A stretch of DNA of 64,000 nt from Chitinophagaceae bacterium UBA2375 (GCA_002343985.1 DDTB01000008.1:1-64000), one strand, 5' to 3'. Positions 6,487 through 15,913 are shown, numbered from the stretch's first letter. Made by a program: numbers and translations. Notes: generated by a model from the sequence alone, not told the origin.

Positions 6487-7524
6487 CTATCCCTTCACGT
6501 CTATTACAAACCTATACTTCACGTCCGATTTCAATACCCGCTCATAGGCTTCGTTCACCTGGCTAAAATTGATCAGCTCAATATCGCTGGTGATGCCGTG
6601 CTCACCACAGAAATCAAGCATCTCCTGCGTTTCACGGATGCCGCCAATCAAGGAACCAGCCAGGCTCTTCCGCCCCAAAATCAGGTTGAATCCCGTTACC
6701 GCCGATGGTGTAGGCGGCGCGCCCACCAATACCATCGTGCCATTGGTGCGCAAAAACGAGAGGTACATATCGTAACTGTTCGGCGCCGATACCGTATTTA
6801 ATATGAAGTCAAAACGGCCCCTCAGTTGTGCCAACTGGTCCTCCTTTTTGGTATTAAAGAAATGCGTGGCGCCCATACGCTTCGCGTCGGCTTCCTTGCT
6901 GTCGGATGTACTGAGCACGCTCACTTCAGCCCCCATCGCGGCGGCCAGCTTCACGCCCATATGTCCCAATCCGCCCAGGCCTACCACGGCCACCATCGTA
7001 CCCTTACCCACTTTCCAGTAACGCAACGGCGAATAGGTGGTGATGCCCGCGCACAACAATGGCGCAACGGCCTTCAGGTCCAGGTTTCCGGGTATGCGCA
7101 GGGTGAAACTTTCATCCACCACTATGCTTCCCGAATATCCGCCGTAAGTGGGCTGGCCCTGCTTGTCTAAACTATTGTACGTTCCCACAGACCCGTTCTC
7201 GCAAAACTGCTCGTCGCCGGCAGCGCACTGCGGACAGTTCCTGCAGGAATCTACCAAACATCCCACGCCCGCCAGGTCGCCCACGGCAAAGTTCCTGACC
7301 TTACTACCGGTGGCGGTTACACGACCCACAATCTCATGGCCCGGCACCATCGGGTAAATCGAATTGCCCCACTCGTTCCGCGCCTGGTGTATGTCGGAAT
7401 GACAAATGCCGCAGTACAATATCTCGATCTCCACATCGTGGTCCCCGGGCTCCCGGCGCTGGATGTCCATGGGCGCTAATAAACCGCTGGCTGATGCCGT
7501 TCCGTATGCATGTACTGTTTTCAT
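6487..7524 (-). CDS. Zinc-dependent NAD(P)-alcohol dehydrogenase (cinnamyl-alcohol dehydrogenase/YahK type)
   Basis: At 345 residues this is a full-length medium-chain dehydrogenase that interconverts alcohols and aldehydes in the cytoplasm. The catalytic zinc site is visible as CGICHSDIH (about 38-46) and PGHEIVGRV (about 61-69). The structural zinc cysteines follow in CLVDSCRNCPQC and CENG. The nucleotide fold is marked by VVGLGGLGHMGVKLA (about 180-194), and the SD/TSDS segment after the second strand favours NADPH. It is monocistronic, and its 3' neighbour is the tRNA-Phe region. The natural substrate cannot be told; broad aldehyde reduction is typical of the group. Confidence 0.92.
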   Translation of the reverse strand: MKTVHAYGTASASGLLAPMDIQRREPGDHDVEIEILYCGICHSDIHQARNEWGNSIYPMVPGHEIVGRVTATGSKVRNFAVGDLAGVGCLVDSCRNCPQCAAGDEQFCENGSVGTYNSLDKQGQPTYGGYSGSIVVDESFTLRIPGNLDLKAVAPLLCAGITTYSPLRYWKVGKGTMVAVVGLGGLGHMGVKLAAAMGAEVSVLSTSDSKEADAKRMGATHFFNTKKEDQLAQLRGRFDFILNTVSAPNSYDMYLSFLRTNGTMVLVGAPPTPSAVTGFNLILGRKSLAGSLIGGIRETQEMLDFCGEHGITSDIELINFSQVNEAYERVLKSDVKYRFVIDVKG

Positions 7525-7587
7525 GTGTCTGTTTATTTTATGTTAATGGTTATGATGAACATCATTACCTAATATTTTGACAAGCAC

Positions 7588-8310
7588 TTAAGGTACTAAA
7601 AAAGATACCGTATTGGAAGCTGTAGCATTCAGGTTTGGAAAAACTTTTCTGCCCAAGCCCGCATCTTCATACTCATTGCTCCAAAATGAATCACCATACA
7701 CTTTAATATAAACGGTTTGTCCGCTTGCGAAACCCCAGGATGATAAATTGGCTGCGGTTAGTGTTGTTTCAAACGGATTTATCTGGGCAACAAATGCGGG
7801 CGAAACATAACTGTAATTGTCTTTGCTTACAGAGGCCGAGTTAGATAGAAAAAACCTGATATACCGCCTGTTTCCACTGCTTCCGGCAGGATTGGTTGTA
7901 GCAGACAAAATGATATCGGAGCCTGAAGTACGCACTTCCGCCAGCGTTACCTGGGTAGTAGAAACCTTGCCCAATGAAGGGGTTGACGTAATAACGGTAC
8001 TGGTTCCGGTATTGCTGTGTACAACCGATGGCTTCTGGTATGTACCATATCCGGCTTTTGCGTAAGAAAGTGTATATGTGCCAAATGGAACATCCGCCAA
8101 CAAAAATTTCCCATCAGAATCAGTAACCGATGAAACCGCGGGCGTAAGGCCCACAACAGAAACAGTCATGCCGGATTTATCAGAAGGGGTCGTCCCTTCA
8201 TCATACAAATTCACTGACCCGCTGATATTGGCGCGGGTGGCAACAATGGGATCGCTGTCTTTACTGCATGAGGACAAGCCCATTAAAATCAATAATCCGA
8301 GTATTCGCAT
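7588..8310 (-). CDS. Lipoprotein with carboxypeptidase-regulatory-like domain
   Basis: The 240-residue product starts MRILGLLILMGLSSCSKD, so C15 would be lipidated. Residues 28-100 form a carboxypeptidase-D regulatory-like beta-sandwich (ISGSVNLYDEGT, then DSDGKFLLADVPFGTYTL), common in Bacteroidota surface proteins. The C-terminal half is beta-rich with no recognised domain. The gene is divergent from the mobA operon, with about 140 bp between the two starts. A surface structural or binding role is likely; no enzymatic motif is seen. Confidence 0.8.
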   Translation of the reverse strand: MRILGLLILMGLSSCSKDSDPIVATRANISGSVNLYDEGTTPSDKSGMTVSVVGLTPAVSSVTDSDGKFLLADVPFGTYTLSYAKAGYGTYQKPSVVHSNTGTSTVITSTPSLGKVSTTQVTLAEVRTSGSDIILSATTNPAGSSGNRRYIRFFLSNSASVSKDNYSYVSPAFVAQINPFETTLTAANLSSWGFASGQTVYIKVYGDSFWSNEYEDAGLGRKVFPNLNATASNTVSFLVP

Positions 8311-8450
8311 ATAATAAATTTTTAAACAAATCTACGTATTGAACGTAATCTTTTCATTTATTTATACTCATGCTAATACCTTCAAACAAGCATAACTACT
8401 CTCCGCTTCTTTTGTTTCCTTAGTTTTACGTTCAATCATTTTACCCTGTA

Positions 8451-9044
8451 TTGAGCCAAATAATTAATACCATCGCCCTCGTGGCCTGCGGCGGACAAAG
8501 CAGCCGCATGGGTACCGACAAGGGCCTGATCAATTACCATGGGCTTCCCCAACGCTACCACCTGTACAGGATGCTATCCGGCTTTTGCGAAGAGGTTTTC
8601 CTCTCTGTGTCCCCAGCACAATCAGCCAATATCGCAGACGGATACCGCTTCATCGCCGACATGCCCCCATACTCCGGCTCCGGCCCTATCGCCGCCCTGC
8701 TCTCCGCAGCGGATGAACATCCTTGTAAATCATTCCTCCTGATCGGTACCGATTATCCTTTTTTCAATGAAAAAGAACTGGAAGCTTTTACGAAAACCTG
8801 CACAGGCCTGAAACCTGCAGCTTTTTATAACCCGGCTACCGGCTTTTTCGAGCCCTTACTGGCCTGGTACCCTGCCTCATCCATCGCCTGCATCCAACAA
8901 CAGTGGCGCAACGGCGCATATTCGCTCCGGGCATTTCTCCGGGAACAAGATGCCAACCCTTATATCCCGGAAGATATCAACTGCATCCGCAGCGTAGATG
9001 ACCCTTCGGCGCGCGATGAGGCTCTGCAAAAACTGCAAGATTGA
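8451..9044 (+). CDS. mobA: Molybdenum cofactor guanylyltransferase MobA
   Basis: MobA attaches GMP to molybdopterin to form the bis-MGD cofactor used by the oxidoreductase encoded three genes downstream. The nucleotide-binding signature CGGQSSRMGTDKG is at residues 13-25 (family form LAGGxSxRMGxDK), and IADMPPYSGSGPIAAL follows. The length of 197 is normal. The start is a TTG at 8451; no in-frame ATG precedes the signature, so TTG is likely real. It leads a four-gene operon (19-bp gap to fdhD). The first Gly of LAGG is Cys here, which is unusual but outside the RMG-DK core. Confidence 0.9.
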   Translation: MSQIINTIALVACGGQSSRMGTDKGLINYHGLPQRYHLYRMLSGFCEEVFLSVSPAQSANIADGYRFIADMPPYSGSGPIAALLSAADEHPCKSFLLIGTDYPFFNEKELEAFTKTCTGLKPAAFYNPATGFFEPLLAWYPASSIACIQQQWRNGAYSLRAFLREQDANPYIPEDINCIRSVDDPSARDEALQKLQD

Positions 9045-9063
9045 TCTTTTGTACATTTGACGC

Positions 9064-9900
9064 ATGGGGCAAGATCCTACCAAAACCATACAGGTCAGAA
9101 AATATCAGCATGGATCCCTGCAGGAAACACAGGATATCCTGGCAGTGGAAGAGCCCCTGCAGATAAACGCCTCATTTGATAACGGTAGCGGATATACGCA
9201 GAAAAGTGTATCCATCACCATGCGCACACCCGGGCATGACGCGGAACTGGCGCTTGGTTTTTTGTTCACCGAAGCGGTGCTGAACAATCCTTCGCTGGCA
9301 AAAGCATGTGTCGTGCATGGTACGGACAATGAGGCTACCGTCGTTTTCCCGAAAGGTATCAGTCCCTCACTCGTACAGGCCGAACGGCATTTTTATGCCA
9401 CTTCAAGTTGCGGCGTTTGCGGCAAAAGCAGCATCGACGTGCTCTACCAACTGTCCCCCTTTCCGCAGTCAAGCCTTTCACTGAACATCAAATCTTCCCT
9501 GATCAGGCAATTGCCCGATAAACTCCGCGCGGCGCAATCCCTGTTCGCCGAAACGGGCGGTATTCACGCCTGCGCTTTTTTTTCCGCTGATGGCGATATG
9601 ATCCTGGTGCGCGAAGATGTGGGCAGGCACAACGCGCTGGATAAACTGATCGGGGCTGCCCTTACCAACAACCTGTTGCCCTTAGAAAATGGTCTGCTCC
9701 TGCTGAGCGGCAGGGCGAGTTTCGAACTGATGCAAAAAGCATACATGGCCGGCGTGCAATTGGTAGCCGCCGTGGGCGCACCCTCAAGCCTGGCGGTGGA
9801 ACTGGCGGAAGCCCGTCGAATGACATTGATCGGGTTCCTCCGGCACGACAGGTTTAATGTGTACAGCGGCGCCGGACGCATTAACTTTGATACGGTATAA
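9064..9900 (+). CDS. fdhD: Formate dehydrogenase accessory sulfurtransferase FdhD
   Basis: FdhD passes sulfur from a cysteine desulfurase to the bis-MGD cofactor and is needed for activity of formate dehydrogenase-type enzymes. The 278-residue protein has the CGVC redox pair (C116, C119) in TSSCGVCGKSS. The conserved EDVGRHNALDKLIG motif and the LSGRASFEL segment are also present. It lies between mobA and the genes for a DUF7009-like protein and the oxidoreductase, so it probably serves that enzyme. Confidence 0.95.
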   Translation: MGQDPTKTIQVRKYQHGSLQETQDILAVEEPLQINASFDNGSGYTQKSVSITMRTPGHDAELALGFLFTEAVLNNPSLAKACVVHGTDNEATVVFPKGISPSLVQAERHFYATSSCGVCGKSSIDVLYQLSPFPQSSLSLNIKSSLIRQLPDKLRAAQSLFAETGGIHACAFFSADGDMILVREDVGRHNALDKLIGAALTNNLLPLENGLLLLSGRASFELMQKAYMAGVQLVAAVGAPSSLAVELAEARRMTLIGFLRHDRFNVYSGAGRINFDTV

Positions 9901-9925
9901 AAATATCAACCCTTAAACCCTCCTC

Positions 9926-10294
9926 ATGAAACTCCGCATAAGAGATAACAGCATCCGGCTCAGGCTCAGCAAAACGGAAGTGGCTGCCATTTCAGATAAA
10001 GGTCACGTAGAAGCATACACGCAGATCGGGCCTAACCGTTTTGGCTATGCGCTGATCAGGGTGGATGATGCCGATTCGCTCACCGCTTCGTATATGGATG
10101 ACTGTTTGACTGTATGTATTCCGGAACGTTTTACGCGAGACTGGCCAAAGAATGACGTGGTGGGCTTCGACGCGCGCATCCCTTTACCCGGAGAAGCGCA
10201 TTTATACATTTTGGTTGAAAAGGATTTTGCCTGCATTGATGAAACCACCGAAGACCAGGGCGATATGTACCCCAACCCCAATCAAACCTGCTGA
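9926..10294 (+). CDS. Small conserved protein (DUF7009-like) of the FdhF operon
   Basis: This 122-residue cytoplasmic protein opens MKLRIRDNSIRLRLSKTEV, a start I associate with the Bacteroidota family DUF7009 found beside fdhD and FdhF-type genes. No signal peptide or metal-binding cluster is seen. Its stop codon (10292-10294) is one base before the TTG start of the oxidoreductase, so the two are probably translationally coupled. A role in maturation or regulation of the molybdoenzyme is inferred from context only. Confidence 0.75.
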   Translation: MKLRIRDNSIRLRLSKTEVAAISDKGHVEAYTQIGPNRFGYALIRVDDADSLTASYMDDCLTVCIPERFTRDWPKNDVVGFDARIPLPGEAHLYILVEKDFACIDETTEDQGDMYPNPNQTC

Positions 10295-10295
10295 C

Positions 10296-12599
10296 TTGAG
10301 CGAGATCAACAAAATACCATCCGCCGAAAACCCGGAAACATTCACCGGCTTGAAGCTGGGCCCGCCCATGAACCGGGCGGCTGGCATCCCCGCCATTTAT
10401 CACAGCCTGAAGCATGTGTTTGGCGAAGCGGGCGTCCTGCGCGGGTTACAGGCCCTGTCTGCACTGAATCAAAAGGGGGGATTCGATTGTCCGAGCTGTG
10501 CCTGGCCCGATCCGGATGATGAACGCAGCGGCATCGCGGAATACTGCGAGAATGGCGCCAAAGCAGTAGCGGATGAAGCGACACAAAAAAAAATTGGCGC
10601 GGAGTTTTTTGCAAAACATTCCGTTGCAGGCCTGGCTTCCTTATCTGATTATGATCTGGGCAAAAAAGGAAGGATCGCCGAACCGCTTTACCTTCCGCCC
10701 GGCGGCACACATTACCAAGCCATCAGTTGGGACAATGCCTTCTCCAAAATCGGGGAAACCCTTCGCTCACTGGCTTCTCCGCATGAAGCGGTGTTTTACA
10801 CATCAGGCAGGACGAGCAATGAAGCCGCATTTTTATACCAGCTTTTTGTACGCACCTATGGCACCAACAACCTGCCCGATTGCAGCAATATGTGCCACGA
10901 GAGCAGCGGCGTAGCATTAAGCGAAGCCCTTGGCATCGGCAAAGGGTCTGTAACCCTCGAAGATTTTTATGAGGCGGAACTCATCATTATTCTCGGACAA
11001 AACCCCGGCACCAACCACCCGCGCATGCTCACCGCTTTGCAAAAAGCGAAGGCCCGGGGCGCACGCATCATCAGCATTAACCCCTTACCGGAAGCGGGTT
11101 TGATGGGTTTCAACAACCCGCAAACTGTTAAGGGATGGCTGAATATGGATTATGCCCTCACCAATTTGTTTTTACCGCTGAGGATCAATGGCGACCTGCC
11201 GCTATTGCAGGCGATCGAATATTTTTTACTAAAGGATGAAGCGGCGAATCCCGGTACCGTACTGGACCTCGGCTTCATACATAACCATACATCAGGATTT
11301 GAGGAATGGCGTGCGCATATCCTGCAAAAGGATGTACAAGCATTATCAAACGATTGCGGCATCGGCATCCCCGATATCCGCGAAGCGGCTGCCATGATTG
11401 CCGGCAGCAAAAAAATCATTGCCTGCTGGGCGATGGGTTTAACACAGCATGTGAACGCGGTGGATACCATCCGCGAAATTGTGAACCTCTTGCTGATGAA
11501 GGGCAGCATCGGCAAACCAGGCGCGGGCACCTGCCCGGTCAGGGGCCACAGCAATGTACAGGGCGATAGAACCATGGGTATTTATGAAAAACCATCCCCG
11601 GCATTCCTTGATGCGCTGGAAAAATATTTTTCGTTTACGCCTCCCCGTGAGCATGGATATGATGTGGTGGATTGTATCCGGGCGATGCATGAGGGGAAGG
11701 CTTCCGTGTTCATCGCGATGGGCGGCAATTTTTTATCGGCCACACCAGACACTTTATATACGGCGGAAGCCTTGCGCAATTGCAGCCTGACGGTACAGGT
11801 TTCCACCAAACTCAACAGGAGCCACCTGGTACACGGCCGTGAAGCCCTGATCTTACCCTGCCTCGGGCGCAGCGATAAAGACATATTGAACGGCGAAACA
11901 CAATTTGTGTCTTGCGAAAACTCGATGGGCGTGGTGCAGGCTTCAAAAGGCATGCTAACCCCTGTTTCGCCGCATTTGCTGAGCGAGCCGGTGATTATAT
12001 GCCGCATGGCCATGGCTACATTAGGAAAGGATTCGCCGGTGCACTGGGAAAAATATATGACGCATTATGATGCCATCAGGGCCGATATTGAACAATGCAT
12101 CCCGGGCTTTGAACGGTATAACGAAAGGGTACGGCAGGATGGGGGATTTTATTTGCCCAACGGGTCGAGGGAAGGGCGGTTTGATACGCCGCTTGGCAAG
12201 GCCCTGTTTCATATCGCGACAGCAAAACCATTGGAATTGGAAGATGCTGAATTATTGATGATGACGATCCGGAGCCATGATCAGTTCAACACTACGGTGT
12301 ACGGATTAGACGACCGTTACCGGGGCATCAGGCATGAGCGGCGCGTGGTTTTGATGAACAGGCAGGATATGCAGGACATGGGTTTACAGGACCGTGATGT
12401 GGTTGACCTGGAGAACCACGACGGGGGCAGGCGCCGTGTGGCAAAATCATTCATCGTGGTGCCTTACGCGATCCCCCGAAAATGTGTGGCTACCTATTTC
12501 CCCGAAGCGAATGTTTTGGTGCCGATTGGCCTGGTGGCCGAAAAAAGTAATACGCCGGTATCAAAGGCTGTCAGGATCAGGATTAAGAAAAGTACATAA
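10296..12599 (+). CDS. FdhF/YdeP-family bis-MGD molybdopterin oxidoreductase
   Basis: The open frame extends upstream to 10152, but the protein most likely begins at the TTG at 10296. This gives the family-like N-terminus SEINKIPSAENPETFTGLK and 767 residues, the usual YdeP length. The next in-frame ATG, at 10368, would cut into conserved sequence. Family features are FDCPSCAWPDPD near residue 60 and NMCHESSGVAL, where C200 could be the molybdenum ligand, plus GTCPVRGHSNVQGDRTMG. The C-terminal molybdopterin-binding domain has TIRSHDQFNT. YdeP-type enzymes resemble formate dehydrogenases but their substrate is not settled; in E. coli YdeP is linked to acid resistance. It closes the mobA-fdhD operon. 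Confidence 0.9.
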   Translation: MSEINKIPSAENPETFTGLKLGPPMNRAAGIPAIYHSLKHVFGEAGVLRGLQALSALNQKGGFDCPSCAWPDPDDERSGIAEYCENGAKAVADEATQKKIGAEFFAKHSVAGLASLSDYDLGKKGRIAEPLYLPPGGTHYQAISWDNAFSKIGETLRSLASPHEAVFYTSGRTSNEAAFLYQLFVRTYGTNNLPDCSNMCHESSGVALSEALGIGKGSVTLEDFYEAELIIILGQNPGTNHPRMLTALQKAKARGARIISINPLPEAGLMGFNNPQTVKGWLNMDYALTNLFLPLRINGDLPLLQAIEYFLLKDEAANPGTVLDLGFIHNHTSGFEEWRAHILQKDVQALSNDCGIGIPDIREAAAMIAGSKKIIACWAMGLTQHVNAVDTIREIVNLLLMKGSIGKPGAGTCPVRGHSNVQGDRTMGIYEKPSPAFLDALEKYFSFTPPREHGYDVVDCIRAMHEGKASVFIAMGGNFLSATPDTLYTAEALRNCSLTVQVSTKLNRSHLVHGREALILPCLGRSDKDILNGETQFVSCENSMGVVQASKGMLTPVSPHLLSEPVIICRMAMATLGKDSPVHWEKYMTHYDAIRADIEQCIPGFERYNERVRQDGGFYLPNGSREGRFDTPLGKALFHIATAKPLELEDAELLMMTIRSHDQFNTTVYGLDDRYRGIRHERRVVLMNRQDMQDMGLQDRDVVDLENHDGGRRRVAKSFIVVPYAIPRKCVATYFPEANVLVPIGLVAEKSNTPVSKAVRIRIKKST

Positions 12600-12744
12600 C
12601 TGGCGCAAGCCTACCGAAGGGTGACTGGTGCCTCAACGTCCCGCCCTGATTGCATCAGGGCACCATTACGCAACGTCCCTTACAGGAGACCTTGCTGGGA
12701 AATAACTTTTTTATAAACTCCAAAACAAAACGGGTACTTTTCTA

Positions 12745-12850
12745 TTTTGCACAAGCGATCTTCCTGTTACTGAAGCTGAAGCTACAGTAGCACAACCGCT
12801 GGATCAGGGAACCCCGATGCGCGGCGGTCATGGCGCATCGGCGGTTTTTT
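12745..12850 (+). ncRNA. Candidate structured RNA, copy 1 (ends in intrinsic terminator)
   Basis: After a promoter-like CTATTTTGCAC (12741-12751) the plus strand can fold TGT-TACTG with CAGTA-(GC)-ACA. An unpaired GGATCAGGGAACC follows, then a 9-bp terminator stem CCGATGCGC/GCGCATCGG (12814-12841) with CGGTTTTTT behind it. The fold, the T-run and the sequence conservation in copy 2 support a short transcript. No known RNA family is recognised, and transcription is not shown. Confidence 0.4.
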
Positions 12851-13080
12851 GGTTACTTTTTTGACGGCAAAAAAGTAACAGAAGAAACGAGCAGCAAACT
12901 CTAACAATATTTAAAAAGCTTTCTCTTAATTATTCCAAAGCAATATCCAAGGTACCTCAACTGGCACCTCAACGTCCCGCCCTTATTGCATCAGGGCACC
13001 ATTACGCAACGTCCCTTACAGGAGACCTTGCCGGGAAATAACTTTTTTATAAACTCCAAAACAAAACGGGTACTTTTCTA

Positions 13081-13187
13081 TTTTGCACAAGCGACCTTCC
13101 TGTTACTGAAGCTGAAGCTACAGTAGCACAACCGATGGATCAGGGAACCCCGATGCGCGGTGGTCATGGCGCATCGGCGGCTTTTTT
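13081..13187 (+). ncRNA. Candidate structured RNA, copy 2
   Basis: This is the second copy of the element at 12745-12850, with the same TACTG/CAGTA stem and the same CCGATGCGC/GCGCATCGG terminator stem (13150-13177). Substitutions fall mainly in loops or unpaired positions (for example CGGCGG to CGGTGG in the terminator loop). That fits selection on structure but could be chance, given how few differences there are. Confidence 0.4.
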
Positions 13188-13380
13188 GGTTACTTTTTTG
13201 ACGGCAAAAAAGTAACAGAAGAAACGAGCAGCAAACTCTAACAATATTTAAAAAGCTTTCTCTTAATTATTCCAAAGCAATATCCAAGGTCCCTCAACTG
13301 GCACCTCAACGTCCCGAACTGATTGCATCAGGGCACCATTACGCAACGTCCCTTACAGGAGACCTTGCTGGGAAATAAGT

Positions 13381-15678
13381 TTAATTCCCATACTCGCTCA
13401 AGAACTTAATCCGCATCAGCTTCAACTGCTCCCAGTTAAAATTGCTGTCGGCAAGTTCTTCCTGGGCTACCTGCAAGGATGATGTTTCGCAGCTCTTGAA
13501 ATAATCAATGATCTCTTCCTGCTCATATTCATCAACCATATCATTGATGGCATAATTCAGGTTGAGCTTGGTACCGCTGGCTACAATGGTTTCCATCTCT
13601 TCCAACAGCTCATCAATCTTCAGGTCCTTGTTCTTGGCGATGGTTTCGAGCGGGATCTTTTTATCGACATTCTGAATGATAAAAATCTTGTTGTTATTCC
13701 GGTTCAGCACGCTCTTCATCACAAAATCATCGGGCTTGATGATATCGTTGTCCTCCACATAAGTATTGATCAATTCCAGGAATGGCTTGCCATAGCGCAA
13801 AGCTTTTCCTTTGCTTACGCCGCTGATTTTTTCCAGTTCGGCCATGCTGGTTGGGTACATTGTAGCCATATCTTCCAGCGAACTCTCCAGGAAAATCACA
13901 AAGGGTGGTAGCTTTTTTTCCTTCGACACTTTTTTGCGAAGGTCTTTCAGCATGTCCAGCAGCTTTTCATCAGCCGCGCCGGTTGTGGCCGTAGCGCCTT
14001 CAGTGGCTTCATCATCGGCATTGGCCTCCTCAAATAAATTGTTGAGTACAATCGGGAATGATGTAGGCTTTTTCAAAAATGCAAGGCCTTTTTTGGTGAA
14101 TTTCAACACACCATATTCCACAATGTCTTTTTCAATCAACCCTTCGAGCAACATCTGGCGGATCAGGCTGTTCCAGTAATGCGGCTCCTGGTCGTTGCCG
14201 GATGCAAAAACATCGAGGCTGTCGTGACGGTACATCTGCACCTGCGTGTTGGCTTTTCCGGTTAGCACCATGATCAGGTAATCGATGGTGAAATGTTCAC
14301 CGAGGGTTTTGATGCATTTCAGCACCTTCACCGCCCCGTCCTTCGCTTCGATTTTTTCTTTGGGGTTGAGGCAATTGTCGCAATGGCCGCAGCTTTTGCT
14401 GTCGTCATAGGCTTCACCAAAATAATACAGCAATGTTTTGCGGCGGCAGACGCTGCTTTCGGCGTATGAAACCGTTTCATTGATGAGCTGCGCGCCCACT
14501 TCGCGCTCACTCAGCGGTTTATCGCGCATCAGGTGTTCAAGCTTCGCTACGTCTTTATGCGAATAATACAGGATGCAACGGCCTTCCAGTCCATCACGGC
14601 CCGCACGGCCGGTTTCCTGGTAATAATTTTCGATTGACTTAGGGATGTTGTAATGGATTACAAAGCGCACATCGGGTTTATCAATGCCCATGCCAAAAGC
14701 GATGGTAGCCACCATCACCTGTACATCCTCGTTCAGGAACTGGTCCTGCCTGTCGGCGCGCACTTTCGCGTCAAGCCCGGCATGGTAAGCCGTGGCGCTG
14801 ATGCCGTTTGCTTCCAGCATTTTTGCCAGCTCTTCGGTGGTTTTGCGGTTGAGGGTGTAGATGATACCGCTCTTGTTTTTATTTGATTGAATGTAACGCA
14901 CGATGCTTTTGTTCGTTTGCTCCACATTCACCTTGGGCAGTATTTCGTAGTACAGGTTCGAACGGTTGAACGAAGAAATAAACACGGCCGGGTTACGCAG
15001 TCCGAGGTTCTTGAGGATATCGCTCTGTACTTTTGGGGTAGCCGTTGCCGTTAGTCCGATGATGGGCACATCCGGGTTGATCTGGTCAATCATCTCTTTC
15101 AGCCTCCTGTACTCCGGCCTGAAATCGTGGCCCCATTCCGAAATACAATGCGCTTCATCCACCGCGTAAAATGAGATCTTCAACGACCGGAAAAATTCAA
15201 TATTATCTTCCTTGGTCAGGGTTTCCGGAGCCACGTAGAGCATTTTGGTGCTGCCGTTGGCCAGGTCTTCCTTCACCTTTTTTTGTTGTGTTTTATTCAA
15301 TGTACTGTTGAGGAAATGCGCCACATGGTCTTTGCTGCTGTAGCTGCGCACCAGGTCAACCTGGTTTTTCATCAGCGCTATCAGGGGCGATACGATGATC
15401 GCGACGCCGTCGAGCATCATGGCGGGCAATTGGTAGCAAAGGCTCTTGCCTCCTCCCGTAGGCATAATTACAAATGTATCCTGGCCGCTCAGCAGCGTAC
15501 GGATGATTTCCTTTTGCTGGCCCTTGAACTGGTCAAAGCCGAAATGTTGCTGGAGCTGGGCTTCCAGGTCATCATTAATCAAATGGGAAGCCGAGCCATT
15601 GGAACGGGCTGATTTTTTAACGGATGTACTTTTTACAGAACTGGATTTGGATCTTACTGTTGCTTTAACTGTTGGCAT
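13381..15678 (-). CDS. recQ: ATP-dependent DNA helicase RecQ
   Basis: RecQ unwinds DNA 3' to 5' in recombination and fork repair. The 765-residue protein has Walker A MPTGGGKSL (72-80), the DEAH box in VDEAHCISEWGHDFRPEY (from 173), a helicase C domain with TAFGMGIDKPDVRFVIHYN-like sequence, and a zinc site with CRRKT and CGHCDNC. A winged-helix RQC region follows, then an HRDC domain (about 590-660, MYPTSMAELEKISGVSKGKA). The first 30 residues are a Ser/Lys-rich tail absent from E. coli RecQ. A C-terminal extension after HRDC resembles the RQC-like HTH found in Bacteroidota RecQ. The stop codon almost touches the third 336-bp repeat copy. Confidence 0.96.
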   Translation of the reverse strand: MPTVKATVRSKSSSVKSTSVKKSARSNGSASHLINDDLEAQLQQHFGFDQFKGQQKEIIRTLLSGQDTFVIMPTGGGKSLCYQLPAMMLDGVAIIVSPLIALMKNQVDLVRSYSSKDHVAHFLNSTLNKTQQKKVKEDLANGSTKMLYVAPETLTKEDNIEFFRSLKISFYAVDEAHCISEWGHDFRPEYRRLKEMIDQINPDVPIIGLTATATPKVQSDILKNLGLRNPAVFISSFNRSNLYYEILPKVNVEQTNKSIVRYIQSNKNKSGIIYTLNRKTTEELAKMLEANGISATAYHAGLDAKVRADRQDQFLNEDVQVMVATIAFGMGIDKPDVRFVIHYNIPKSIENYYQETGRAGRDGLEGRCILYYSHKDVAKLEHLMRDKPLSEREVGAQLINETVSYAESSVCRRKTLLYYFGEAYDDSKSCGHCDNCLNPKEKIEAKDGAVKVLKCIKTLGEHFTIDYLIMVLTGKANTQVQMYRHDSLDVFASGNDQEPHYWNSLIRQMLLEGLIEKDIVEYGVLKFTKKGLAFLKKPTSFPIVLNNLFEEANADDEATEGATATTGAADEKLLDMLKDLRKKVSKEKKLPPFVIFLESSLEDMATMYPTSMAELEKISGVSKGKALRYGKPFLELINTYVEDNDIIKPDDFVMKSVLNRNNNKIFIIQNVDKKIPLETIAKNKDLKIDELLEEMETIVASGTKLNLNYAINDMVDEYEQEEIIDYFKSCETSSLQVAQEELADSNFNWEQLKLMRIKFLSEYGN

Positions 15679-15913
15679 ATCAAATTATTTCTCTCCTCAA
15701 TGCTTGTGAAAGGGGTTGATACCCTTTTCCGGGGGGCAGCGAAGTTAATGAAAAATGGCCGCGTGGTAAAGGCTATTGCTGCTTCTAACTTTATCTTAAC
15801 AGTTTCCCCGTGATACCAACCGGCTGATTATTTAAGGTAAGTAATTTCAACTGAACCGCAACGCTTTTTTTACAGGCATCCGCGTTCTTTTTCCGCTCCC
15901 CGGAGCCCTTGGC
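15679..15913. other. recQ-kdsD divergent intergenic region
   Basis: recQ and kdsD are transcribed away from each other. The right end holds a clear kdsD promoter; no equally clear recQ promoter or other element is seen in the remaining 235 bp. Confidence 0.4.

Larger units (their letters stand above)
12631..13378. repeat. 336-bp direct repeat, two full copies and a 75-bp third
   Basis: The unit beginning CCTCAACGTCCCG starts at 12631, 12967 and 13304. The two full copies (336 and 337 bp) differ by only a few bases. The third stops at 13378, two bases before the recQ stop codon. Each full copy contains a GC-rich hairpin near its start (12643-12661 in copy 1), a structured segment ending in a terminator-like hairpin, and a 12-bp-stem hairpin (12852-12879; 13189-13216). 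No open reading frame of note runs through it. Near-identity suggests recent duplication or gene conversion. Confidence 0.9.

Noticed and set aside
10152..10295. Upstream extension of the FdhF-type oxidoreductase
   Set aside because: It overlaps the DUF7009-like gene by 143 bp, and the extra residues show no similarity to the family N-terminus, which begins after the TTG at 10296.
12852..12879. The 12-bp-stem hairpin in the 336-bp repeat as a simple terminator
   Set aside because: T- and A-runs lie inside the stem and not after it, so it does not have the layout of an intrinsic terminator; the preceding CCGATGCGC hairpin does.
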